Assembly (NCBI GenBank): GCA_036939755.1
Contig: JALLAZ010000488.1
Location: forward strand, 1 to 14,845
Direction: 5' to 3'
Length of the DNA: 14,845 nucleotides
Source of the DNA: Stephanodiscus triporus
Lineage: Eukaryota > Bacillariophyta > Thalassiosirophyceae > Thalassiosirales > Thalassiosiraceae
Positions 1 through 7,299 of the stretch are shown piece after piece; within the stretch, counting starts at the first letter, position 1; each line of letters begins with the position of its first letter. The notes under the pieces were generated by a model, which made no database searches, was not told the origin of the DNA, and saw nothing but the letters and a program-made list of their open reading frames with translations. Made by a program: the position numbers and the translations under genes.

Positions 1-30
1 GGTCTCGCGTTTAATCCTCTCTGACCCCCA

Positions 31-43
31 CCCCCCCCCCCCC
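31..43. repeat. 13-base C homopolymer
   Basis: A run of 13 C follows a shorter C5 run at 25-29. It lies upstream of any likely start codon of the phosphotransferase gene. Its exact length is prone to sequencing error, so it should not be used to judge the reading frame. Confidence 0.9.
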
Positions 44-58
44 TCGTCCCGTCCACTC

Positions 59-1924
59 TTGAAGTTCTCTTGGCTTTTGGTCCGCACAGCCAGCCGCCGT
101 GTCGCGATGAATCGCATGCCAGATGAACGCCGGCGAGCTCTCGTCACGTTGGACATTTCTTCCACGCGCGAGATCTATAGCGCTCAACAGAAAATGCGCG
201 TCGTCGTAATCTCCCGCATACGCTTGCGTCGCCTCGATCGGCGCGATAGCGATTGCGGCGATGGTGTTCTGCACCTTAGGTGCGGCGATGCGCAGGGCAT
301 GTCGCTTTCGTTTCCCATCTGTTGGAGTTGTCCCGCCGAGGCGACAGATCGATCGGGGGGGAGCTATCCGCCCCCCGCGTTCGTGCGCATACTCTGCGCT
401 CTCCGCCGTGGCAAGAATAGATTGGTCCTGCGGGAGTGGATGCGAGGAGCTTGCTGGTGGAACTTGAATACGAATCGAGATTACGTTGAAAGCGAATGCA
501 CGGGGCCAGTCATACTCCGCGGTAGTTATCACCGCGTGCATGATGCATCAGATGCTGACACAATTTGCCGAGGAAATTCAGCAGCTGTACAATCTACTCT
601 ATCGATGGCTCGTGCAGAAGTGGCAGGGTACAGATTAGCACGATTGGCCCTGGATTATGACCATGGATTCAAACCTTTTTCGGTGTCGTATTCTGGTGAG
701 AATTCTGTAAGCGTTGCTAATGGCGACAAACATCAAAGTGAAGAACATCACCAAATGATGGATAAACTCTCGGAGTATGATTCACTGAGACCAAATCATG
801 CGAGGATTTACGTGCCCGAAGTGCTTTTTTTCTCACATGATGATTTTGAGAGTGATACGCCCTGGGCATTGCTGTCCTACTTCGAAAATACCGTCAGTGA
901 CGAGATAAAAATTCTTCCGCAGCATTTAGAAGTAGAAATAGATGACAAGAGCTGTGGGAACCAACTTATCGATGGGTTGCAGTGCGATGATATGCATCCA
1001 ATAATGAATAGCACTACGATGCTCCCATGCTATCACTTTCCATCTACCATGGTCAAAATACGGCATGAATTTGGTTTTGATGAACCTCATCCACGACACG
1101 GACGTGTTCGAGCGGATGAATGCTTGGATTACGCTATGATGATACTGCGTGATGTGATCATGCCTGTCCAGGGCTACTTTTTCTCGTTATGGCCGGACTC
1201 AACATACGACAAGCAGATGATTGGGAATTTGCTCTCTATTGGGTGCTTCAATTCCAAGCAGGCAAATCAAATGGTGACACCATTTCAATATCAGGACATG
1301 ATAGTAGTGTATCGCCACGCATTAAACCGGCTGTCAAAGGCGAATACGGGACCGGAAGAGGAGAGAAAAAATGACGGGAGGATAATTTTTTTACTACGAA
1401 TGCTGGACGAATGCATCAATGCATTGAGTTGTGAATGGGAAAAGACTGGGGGGAGACCGCCACCCTTGCCGCCCGTATTGTGTCATATGGACTTACAACC
1501 CCAGAATCTTGCCTTCGAGCGCGACCATGATCGCAATTGCTTTGTTGCCTCTGTCATGGACTGGGAAGAGGCGTGCTTTGCTGACCCTCGCTTCGAGCTC
1601 TTGCTTATTTGCCGCAAGGTGTTGGCGAACCGAGAACAGGCTGAAACAATGTGGCAATCGTATTCTGTTTTTGTCCAGCAATGTAACAGTTTGCTCTCTC
1701 TGAAGACCGAGATGAACATACACTGGACAATTGGCGGTATTGAGCCTTGGCTAAAACTAGAAACTGTTCATAGCCTATGCACACTTTCGATGCAAGCTAT
1801 GGATCTAATTGGAGTTGGAAGAAGTCCCTGGGAGACCAAACTAAACTTGTGGGGAAAGATTGCCAGGGAAAGGCAGCGGCTGGTACATATGGGATGGATT
1901 TTCTGTGATTATGACGGCCCCTAA
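59..1924 (+). CDS. APH/choline-kinase-like phosphotransferase family protein
   Basis: The open frame codes for a kinase-fold small-molecule phosphotransferase (APH family); its substrate cannot be told from sequence. The C-lobe shows the catalytic loop HMDLQPQN at about residues 476-483 (Asp478 as base, Asn483 as metal ligand) and the second metal site VMDWEE near 499-504 (Asp501), followed by DPRFELL, as in APH proteins. The N-lobe shows AEVAGYRLARLALD near 186-199, with Glu187 a candidate for the helix-C glutamate, then IYVPEVLFFSHDD from residue 250. The frame opens at a TTG and stays open to the window edge, so the start is not fixed; ATGs in frame lie at 107, 440 and 605. The ATG at 440 keeps the likely N-lobe strand PVILRGSYHRVH, so 440 or an upstream exon is plausible. 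The stop is TAA at 1922-1924. No intron is needed inside. The first ~540 bases are richer in CpG than the rest and may be partly 5' leader. I am sure of the family but not of the first 130-180 residues. Confidence 0.75.
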   Translation: MKFSWLLVRTASRRVAMNRMPDERRRALVTLDISSTREIYSAQQKMRVVVISRIRLRRLDRRDSDCGDGVLHLRCGDAQGMSLSFPICWSCPAEATDRSGGSYPPPAFVRILCALRRGKNRLVLREWMRGACWWNLNTNRDYVESECTGPVILRGSYHRVHDASDADTICRGNSAAVQSTLSMARAEVAGYRLARLALDYDHGFKPFSVSYSGENSVSVANGDKHQSEEHHQMMDKLSEYDSLRPNHARIYVPEVLFFSHDDFESDTPWALLSYFENTVSDEIKILPQHLEVEIDDKSCGNQLIDGLQCDDMHPIMNSTTMLPCYHFPSTMVKIRHEFGFDEPHPRHGRVRADECLDYAMMILRDVIMPVQGYFFSLWPDSTYDKQMIGNLLSIGCFNSKQANQMVTPFQYQDMIVVYRHALNRLSKANTGPEEERKNDGRIIFLLRMLDECINALSCEWEKTGGRPPPLPPVLCHMDLQPQNLAFERDHDRNCFVASVMDWEEACFADPRFELLLICRKVLANREQAETMWQSYSVFVQQCNSLLSLKTEMNIHWTIGGIEPWLKLETVHSLCTLSMQAMDLIGVGRSPWETKLNLWGKIARERQRLVHMGWIFCDYDGP

Positions 1925-2106
1925 GGTGGGAGGGTGCAAGCTTTAATAAGATAGAAAATTGTAAGACCTTTAACGGCCGTGCCCGGCTACGATGCCACGA
2001 GGACTTCATTCTACAAATTCTAATCTAATATCTCGCTTCGACATAATCGCAAATTTCCGACAAAAAGCGTTGGAATTCGATCTTGATATGAGAGCGTCGA
2101 TTCGCG
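1925..2106. other. 3' flank of phosphotransferase gene, no gene seen
   Basis: This stretch holds no open frame I can support on either strand and no perfect AATAAA. An AATAAG at about 1945 is the nearest thing to a polyadenylation signal. Confidence 0.4.
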
Positions 2107-2107
2107 G

Positions 2108-2430
2108 TGGTTCATCAAGCCAACGAAAAAGAGAGGAGTATATTTGAAAATCAAAGTGAAGCTCAACAAAATCATCCATCGCGTCATTGTTCCAAAGGTG
2201 AAGCAATGCAGTCACGAAGGATGCACCTATTATCACCAAAAGGGAGGAGGTGTTTGCAAAAGGCATGGTGTGGCTTGAAGCCACAAGGGGTGCATCAACT
2301 ATGCCCAACAGGGGGGGGGTTGCAAAACGGTGAAGCATTACAGCCATCAGGGGTGCACCAATTTGCCAAAAAGGGTGGAGTTTGCAACATCATGGTGCAA
2401 AGGTGTGCACAAAAAATGCTAATTTCAAGA
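2108..2430 (+). pseudogene. Broken cysteine-rich CSHxGC...GGVC repeat protein
   Basis: This is a decayed gene of the type whose products repeat a ~20-residue unit CSxxGCxxxxxxGGVCxxHGAK, probably a metal-binding module; I recall it as frequent in diatom genomes, often with no assigned function. Unit 1 reads CSHEGCTYYHQKGGGVCKRH from 2207. The frame then meets TGA at 2276-2278. Unit 2 resumes as SHKGC with its first Cys missing, and crosses a G9 run at 2311-2319. Unit 3 begins SHQGCTN near 2343, then needs one frame change to give AKKGGVCN and a second to give HHGAKVCTKNA. A basic leader KIKVKLNKIIHRVIVPKVKQ precedes unit 1 in frame. One stop and at least two frame changes within about 120 codons mean no full product can be made. 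Introns do not explain the breaks, because they fall inside the repeat units. Confidence 0.7.
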
Positions 2431-2562
2431 GCCTGCTTGGTATGTAAAACCCATGCACACAAATGACTTTTTTATGCGTTAGAAATCGCCTCACTATGTT
2501 GTTACATCACATTGTCAGAGTCTCTGGTTGCTTATAATTATCTCAAAGAAATCAATGTTGAA

Positions 2563-3133
2563 ATGAGCGATTTGGGTGGCATGGATTCAGTCGTGTATTG
2601 CTTTCAGAACGATCACAAGCATTATTTGATTAATGGGCGGGCTTATGCTCAATGATCAAAAGAGGCGTTTGCATTTTGAGGTTGCAATTCATTACTCATC
2701 AACTATTCGAAAAGGTGGAGGAGATAGTTTTGGCAACAATGAGTCGTCCTCACTCTCTACGGACATTACACAGATCGTTCCTCCTGATTGGGAACTCTTA
2801 CATGTAATTGCGATGCACTTTGATCTGGCTGATGTGCCCGTCCCCGCCATGCTTCACTATTATGAATCTAGCACACTGTCAAGTTTAGGCATAAGAGATA
2901 GGGTCCACAATTGCCTTTTGAGTGCTTACATGATGCTTGAAAAAGTATTACAAGATGCTCCCACTCAAGATGTGAAAAAAGACAACGATGATCAAAGGTG
3001 AGAAGTGGCTATTCAGATGATTAGGACCATTAAATGTGATGACTTGAAGGATAATGTTGCAGTTCTTTCCAAGCTTACCAAAGTACATCTACGTTTGGCG
3101 GTCCATGCCCTCAGGAATCAAAATCAAACATAG
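2563..3133 (+). pseudogene. Broken open frame of unknown function
   Basis: I do not recognise this frame. A short piece from ATG 2563 (MSDLGGMDSVVYCF...) stops at 2653-2655. A second frame from ATG 2633 runs 122 codons to TGA 2999-3001, and the same frame continues open for 43 more codons (EVAIQMIRTIK... to TAG 3131-3133). Parts look like real protein, such as PPDWELLHVIAMHFDLADVP and the amphipathic LSKLTKVHLRLAVHAL. The TGA overlaps a good splice donor (CAAAG|GTGAGA at 2998), with possible acceptors at 3061-3062 and 3132-3133. It could therefore be an exon ending at an intron instead of a nonsense mutation. No domain, signal peptide or membrane segment is evident. Confidence 0.35.
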
Positions 3134-3513
3134 GCCTCAGAGGTAACTAACCGATTTGATTCTTTGAGAGCATGGTAATCTCTAGATGTGATTGTTCGAG
3201 GTGCGACGTATTTGCACCTGAGACGTTTGCAATGGGCGGCGAGTGTGTGGCTCTCCAACTGGTCATTGTTTCATTGCCAACTTGTATACCAAATTTACTT
3301 TCTGTTCTGTGCATAGAGTAGTCATAAAAAAGAGAGGTCATTGTCACACATCGGAATCTACTATCTTTTAGATGCTGCTGCACCCCTCATAATTTTTTGT
3401 CAACAACGACATTGTCGATAGCTATGACAACAATAACGGAGTTGAAGAAAGCCCCCAAAATTTAAAATCGCCTTATTTTTTTTTCACCGGACAATTCTCC
3501 CTGTGCATGCTTT
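3134..3513. other. Intergenic, no gene recognised
   Basis: I see no supportable coding frame here. A minus-strand frame at 3383-3147 has no recognisable motif. A T9 run lies at 3476-3484. The stretch ends at a possible intron donor (GTAAGT, 3514). Confidence 0.4.
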
Positions 3514-3599
3514 GTAAGTAACTTTGTTCGGATCAAAGACTTGTCGCACTTTGATATCAATCCCTTTTACTAACATCCCTCCTCCTTATCCTCCTTAAG
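3514..3599 (+). other. Candidate intron with TACTAAC branch site
   Basis: The 86-nt stretch begins GTAAGT (3514-3519). It carries a perfect TACTAAC branch motif at 3568-3574, then a pyrimidine tract, and ends TTAAG with AG at 3598-3599, 26 nt after the branch A. All spliceosomal signals are in place and properly spaced. Joining the flanks does not create a long open frame, because each of the three frames meets a stop soon after the junction. The flanking gene is therefore decayed, non-coding, or translated from a start further down. Confidence 0.55.
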
Positions 3600-3601
3600 A
3601 A

Positions 3602-4096
3602 ATGTGGCGCTTCGTTGATAAATCCAAAGAAGTAGGAGACTTAGAGGAGTGCCCCTGCCTCTGGTGGACACGTCCAAGAACATAGATTTGGCGGAGGAGA
3701 AGATTCCTTCCGTGGTGGGACCAGATAGGGACAAGGCCAAGGTGATTGATATGGCCACACGGAGTCCCTCTTGGACGGGGTGGGAGTTACTACCACAACA
3801 ACCACCCCTTCCACAATGCATACCATACAATAGTGGTGGCAGCCAAGACTTTTGTTTCGATCAAGAGGTGATCAGAATTGGATGTCATCCTACCGGTTTT
3901 AACAGAGGAGGCACTCATCCGGTCTTTTTCAACTCATCCGGTGGGTCCTCATTTGGCGGCTGGGCACAACAGTCTTGGTGGTACTCATTTGGCGGCAGGT
4001 TGCAACAGCATCGGAGGAGCTCATTTGGCTACAGGGCACACATTTGGCAGAGGGCACAACACCACCTCCCAAAAACATAGGTGGACTCATCTCTGG
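3602..4096 (+). pseudogene. 12-residue Gly/His-repeat protein locus A, frame-broken
   Basis: An exon-like region lies between two candidate introns. Its N-part reads as a soluble, repeat-free stretch from ATG 3649 (MPLPLVDTSKNIDLAEEKIP...). From 3901 it turns into units of a 12-residue repeat of type NSxGGxHLAAGH. Unit 1 is in the 3649 frame. Unit 2 is 37 nt long, so later units (NSLGGTHLAAGC, NSIGGAHLATGH) lie in the frame of an ATG at 3878. In that frame the exon ends ...HRWTHLW at a GTATGT donor (4097). Another short frame begins at ATG 3602. No single frame carries the leader and all units, so I call it broken, although alternative starts remain possible. The function is unknown; the repeat resembles no domain I can name. 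Confidence 0.4.
3901..4057 (+). repeat. 36-bp tandem repeat, locus A (about 4.5 units)
   Basis: Units begin AAC at 3901, 3931, 3968 and 4004, then a half unit at 4040-4057. Unit lengths are 30, 37, 36 and 36. The shared core is GGNGGNNCTCATTTGGC, then GGGCACAAC. The units match those of the array at 5917-6240, so the two loci belong to one family. The 37-nt unit causes the frame change in the coding reading. Confidence 0.8.
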
Positions 4097-4162
4097 GTAT
4101 GTAGATTGCTTATTTTTTCATTACTAACTTATTCTATTTGCTAACACAATATTTACATAAAG
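4097..4162 (+). other. Candidate intron after repeat locus A
   Basis: The 66-nt stretch starts GTATGT, has TACTAAC at 4122-4128 and a second CTAAC at 4141, and ends ACATAAAG with AG at 4161-4162. Spliced in phase 0 it would end the repeat protein four codons later (LW|CGK, stop). Signals are good but weaker than those of the intron at 3514. Confidence 0.4.
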
Positions 4163-4589
4163 TGCGGTAAATAAACCACAACACAACTCCACCATGGTTT
4201 CTGATGATACACCTAGGCCTACTGACTGTAATATGATTGATCTGTCAGCTAATATGGCGCAGACGTCTTCTGACCATGCATGCGCATATGATGGGTACTT
4301 CAAATGTCCCCATCCGACCATTTTTGATAGAGATATGTGGTCGGACAGTGGTTGGTTTTTGGGTGGTTTTGGGGTTGTGGGACATCTGACACGCGTTTAG
4401 CTAGGCGGAAGCTAGCTAAGAAAACACACCCCAACAATGGCGGCCGCTGTCGTCTCACGACTATCATGGTACCCCCATCCCGGCGCCCCCACATACAAAA
4501 TCAGCCAACATGCTATACAACAAGTCCATGTCATAGAAACTTGAGAATATAAATGTTTTTATTATTTATTAGCTATTTAAAGACACAGC
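4163..4589. other. Intergenic, no gene recognised
   Basis: Short frames exist on both strands (for example ATG 4194 to 4400, plus), but none has a recognisable motif or an intron context. The tract 4345-4380 is G/T-rich. Nothing else stands out. Confidence 0.35.
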
Positions 4590-4777
4590 ATGTCATCGGC
4601 GCACCGTGCCTGTGTTTGCCGGTTGCGGCGGCTGTGCTGGCGACTGTTGCATGGGTCTTTGGCTGTCGTTTCCACGTGGCGGAGCTGGGACGGGCAGTAT
4701 TGGGATGCCGCTATCGCCAGCTGCTTTGCTGACAATGTCGGCATCATGTCGGGGATTTTTTTCCCCACAATAGACAC

Positions 4778-4804
4778 GCCGACATGTCACCGGGACATGT
4801 CGGC
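4778..4804. repeat. Perfect 11-bp inverted repeat (GCCGACATGTC) with 5-nt loop
   Basis: The arms 4778-4788 and 4794-4804 are exact reverse complements around the loop ACCGG. The inner GACATGTC is itself a palindrome, so each arm is nearly symmetric. It sits just after a smaller hairpin made of GGGG, a T run and CCCC (4751-4766). It could form a cruciform or hairpin, or serve as a protein-binding site within a mobile element. Confidence 0.85.
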
Positions 4805-4899
4805 TCCTCTGATGCCGTGTTGATGTAATGTTGGCATGACAAATACCCAACATGTTTGCACATGTCAGCAAAAACTACTAATAGTACCAAGATATTATG

Positions 4900-5400
4900 C
4901 AACAATCAAATAATCAAGGTGACGCAGCGGTGGTTTTAGCAGATGGCAGCGGTGAGATGGCATTTGGGGAGGCATGTTGGGCGGCCATTGAAGGTAGTGG
5001 CGGCACTACGAGACGCTACGCGATGAAACGACAATGTCAAGACAGAACGACACTATGATGATGAGATGCAACATGACAATGCAACAATCAAACAAAGTGG
5101 ATGTGACAAGATGTGTCAGGGGGCACAATACAACGATGAGGCGAGACACAACACAACAATGCAATGACACAACAACTCAACAACGACAAGACAAGAGGGA
5201 TGACGAGAAATGAGAAGCAGCAAATGACATGGTGTTGCAACGCGACGGAATGGGATGCAACAACAAGGGGCAGAGAGATGATGCGACAACCAACCAAATG
5301 AACAAATGAACAGACAAACAAACAAACAAAGCTAGTGCAATGTGAGGCGACAACGTGGCAAGAGATGAAGACATGACACGAGGGGATGGAGGCGGCGTGT
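4900..5400. repeat. T-poor, A/C/G-rich low-complexity tract
   Basis: The plus strand is dominated by ACAACA, GACAAGA and GATGAGG-like words with few T, most clearly from 5030 to 5340. A short AAAC-type microsatellite lies at 5313-5329. No coding frame is supportable. The minus-strand frames here come from this bias and give Ser/Leu/Cys/Val-rich nonsense. Confidence 0.6.
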
Positions 5401-5684
5401 GATTTTTGTGGGTGTTTGTTGGGGGGATGTGGTTGTGTAGATCAACATTTTACATAGGAATTAGTCGCAAACATACATCTATGTTCTTCCTAAATACAAA
5501 TATATTGTCAGTTCTTGGTACGTCAATGTCAGAAAATCATGACACAAAAACGTGCCGACACACAAGAAATCATGATGCCAAAATTGGCCTGTCGGGGCAA
5601 AAATTGGTGACATAACTAGTTGCTTGTCACCGACATGTCGCCAACATTGCCAGCCTAGGTTGGTGGCAGCATGTTCCTCTCTGC

Positions 5685-5745
5685 TTAGCCAAAATTGAGG
5701 ATCGATTAATTAGGGTATGAATAGACTCCCTTATGTTTTGGCTAA
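5685..5745. repeat. 10-bp inverted repeat TTAGCCAAAA / TTTTGGCTAA
   Basis: The arms 5685-5694 and 5736-5745 are perfect reverse complements separated by 41 bases. This is short enough to arise by chance, but it lies next to the inverted-repeat cluster ending at 5652. Confidence 0.5.
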
Positions 5746-5916
5746 CCAGAGGATCCATATTAGACAAATGGCAACCATTGGAACCATTGTCATTGATTGC
5801 TAGGTACATGGAGCGGTTTTACGCGTGAGGTGTTTTGGTGATTGGTGGTGGGAAGAAAAAACTAGCTCTATTTTTTCCCTGCAAAAAATCCCATAAGAGC
5901 GTTGGGAGGTGGTGAC

Positions 5917-6240
5917 AATGGCCTTGGAGGTCCTCATTCTGCGGCTTGTTTCTATAGCCACGGAGGAGCTCATTTGGCTGCAGGGCACAACGGCCTTGGA
6001 AGTCCTCATTAGGCGGCTTATTTTTACGGCCTCGGAGGAGCACAATTGGCAACTGGGCACAACGGCCTCGGAGATCCTCATTCTGTGGCTTGCTACAACG
6101 GCCTTGGAGGTCCTCATTTGGCAACAGGGCACAACAGCCACGGAGGAGCTCATTCGGCTGCAGGGCACAACGGCCTCGGAGGTCCTCATTCAGCTGCAGG
6201 GCACAACAGCCATGGAGGAGCATATTCGGCGGCCAGGCAC
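5917..6240 (+). repeat. 36-bp tandem repeat, locus B (nine exact-length units)
   Basis: The 324 bases divide into nine 36-bp units without any length change. In one frame each encodes 12 residues of type NGLGGPHSAAGH or NSHGGAHLAAGH, the two subtypes partly alternating. Position-specific divergence is high while length is kept, as expected if the frame was once under coding selection. Unit 3 carries CAT TAG where others have CAT TTG or CAT TCG, giving an in-frame stop. Confidence 0.9.
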
Positions 6241-6333
6241 AAAGGCCAATATAAAAAAGAGAAGATGAGGATTTGTTCTGCTCTACGGTCGGAGCTATTC
6301 AAAGCACATCGAAGAATGGAGACACAAGCTCAG

Positions 6334-6472
6334 GTAAGTCTTTGGTGCTATCGCTAGTAATGATGGAGGGGAAGGAAAGAGAGAGAGACAATGTGTGTTG
6401 TGCCAAATTTTCATCTGATCTGATGTCTTCTTCTGTTTTTTAACTCCCCGATTTGCTTTTGTGTTCTCCCAG
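6334..6472 (+). other. Intron between repeat array B and Hsp70-like exon
   Basis: The donor is CAG|GTAAGTC and the acceptor TTCTCCCAG|G, with T-rich sequence and a TTAAC branch-like motif about 30 nt before the acceptor. Both sides are in the same open frame, phase 0. It is among the strongest splice-signal pairs in the 2-7 kb island. Confidence 0.65.
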
Positions 6473-6489
6473 GCTAACCCCGGCAAGAT

Positions 6490-6800
6490 TACAAACCCCG
6501 TCGAGGAGAAGATTGACAAACCAAAAGGTGGGCATCCAATGCAGGTCATTCTGCCAGTGGTGATGTCTTGATTAGCTCAGGAATATGTTCTCATTGATTG
6601 TCTTGATGAAAATGAAGGAGAACACCAAGGCCTACCTTGGCAAGGAGGTCAGGAACTTGGTAGACATCTTCCCGGCCTACTTCAAGGACTTGCAGAGGCA
6701 GGCCACCAAGGACGCCAGCGCCATCACGGGCCTCAACGTACTCTACATCATCAATGAGGCCACCACAGCCTCCATTGCGGAGACGACAGGCCTCCTCGTG
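6490..6800 (+). pseudogene. Hsp70 (DnaK-type) nucleotide-binding-domain fragment
   Basis: From ATG 6585 the frame reads [13 protein letters not shown], then [44 protein letters not shown]. This is clearly the conserved Hsp70 block (KMKE.AEAYLG.....[16 protein letters not shown]....GLNV.RIINEPTAAAIA), covering about residues 120-190 of the usual ~640. Key changes from the family are the loss of the VP of VPAYF, Asn to Lys in YFND, and NEPTAA altered to NEATTA. The preceding frame (6473-6571, PKGGHPMQVIL) matches the strand before this block but ends in TGA and is shifted relative to 6585. After about 6800 the similarity fades, and the frame stops at 6888-6890. It is a relic fragment with no phosphate-1/phosphate-2 loops visible, so it is not a working chaperone. 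Confidence 0.75.
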
Positions 6801-6890
6801 GCAATGACAACAATGACTACAGTGCTACTTGATGAACCACGTGGGATGCAAGCAATGCAGGAGCAGTCGATGAGGTTGTTGAGGCCTTGA

Positions 6891-7299
6891 TTCCTCCAAA
6901 GCTCTCCCTTTGAGGGTCCCCTGATCGTTGACAATGACGAGCGCGAACATCGGCGGTCGTGACATCCTCATCTCTGTCAAATCCCTGGCATCGCTCTACC
7001 GGGAGCAGCACCTCGAGCAGAGCAACAATTTTGAGAGTTTTGTTGGATGCATCATGCACAGCCTCTCATCACCCCCCAGGAAAAGTAGTGGAATGCTCCC
7101 CCCTGAAGGGATGGAGGCACTGGAGTGTACAATCTGCAAACAAACATCAAGAGACAGGAAGAGAGGCGTTATTAGAGGAGGATGTTGATGTTGATAAAAT
7201 ATTGGGTTGTTGTACACACATTTCTAAGACTGAATAATATGTGTAAACTATTTATTACAGCGGTGTCAATCCCTGGCTTTAATGTTGGTTTAGAACCCT
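6891..7299. other. 3' flanks, no gene recognised
   Basis: An unrecognised plus-strand frame (ATG 6928 to 7188) lies just after the Hsp70 fragment and may be further decayed sequence; I could not align it to Hsp70. The end towards 7299 is the 3' flank of DCTN1. Confidence 0.35.
7251..7256 (-). terminator. Polyadenylation signal AATAAA for DCTN1
   Basis: TTTATT on the plus strand gives AATAAA on the minus strand, about 45 nt beyond the DCTN1 stop codon. This is a fitting place for a eukaryotic polyadenylation signal with a short 3' UTR. Confidence 0.5.

Larger units (their letters stand above)
4733..5649. mobile_element. Possible non-autonomous foldback/MITE-like element
   Basis: The 22 bases at 4733-4754 match the reverse complement of 5628-5649 at 18 of 22 positions, and weaker similarity runs about 10 bases further outward. 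The motif GACATGTCGG and variants recur in two clusters, 4731-4868 and 5525-5652, on either side of a ~650-bp tract with no coding potential. This is how subterminal repeats of a short DNA transposon would look. I cannot see a clear target-site duplication or a transposase, so the borders are approximate. Confidence 0.35.
5863..6571 (+). pseudogene. Gly/His-repeat gene locus B, spliced into Hsp70-like sequence
   Basis: The array frame opens after a TAG near 5860, runs through nine 12-residue repeats (with one internal TAG in unit 3), then a basic linker GQYKKEKMRICSALRSELF, and reaches METQAQ at the donor CAG|GTAAGTC (6334). The intron 6334-6472 (139 nt) ends CTCCCAG after a pyrimidine-rich stretch. 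The same phase continues as ANPGKITNPVEEKIDKPKGG and stops at TGA 6569-6571. The downstream exon resembles the Hsp70 stretch before its KMKE helix (GxKPMIQV). The result is a repeat-rich chimeric or decayed gene; with the unit-3 stop, translation could only start after it. I know no protein family with this repeat. Confidence 0.45.

Noticed and set aside
11..541. Minus-strand 176-codon frame opposite the start of the phosphotransferase
   Set aside because: It has no recognisable motif, lies in a CpG-rich stretch where several frames are open by chance, and overlaps the plausible leader or N-terminus of the plus-strand gene.
59..1924. Acquired bacterial aminoglycoside-resistance gene
   Set aside because: The catalytic motifs are of the broad APH/choline-kinase superfamily, but length and spacing do not match compact bacterial resistance enzymes, and such proteins are common in eukaryotes.
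4593..4871. Overlapping frames on both strands at 4590-4870
   Set aside because: They are short, lack motifs, and fall in the palindrome-rich repeat cluster.
5917..6240. CRISPR-like array of 36-bp repeats
   Set aside because: The units are contiguous with no spacers, they diverge from each other, and the surroundings are eukaryotic with introns.
6585..6890. Functional Hsp70 gene
   Set aside because: Only about 65 conserved residues are present, the upstream part is in another frame behind a stop, key residues are changed and no C-terminal domains follow.
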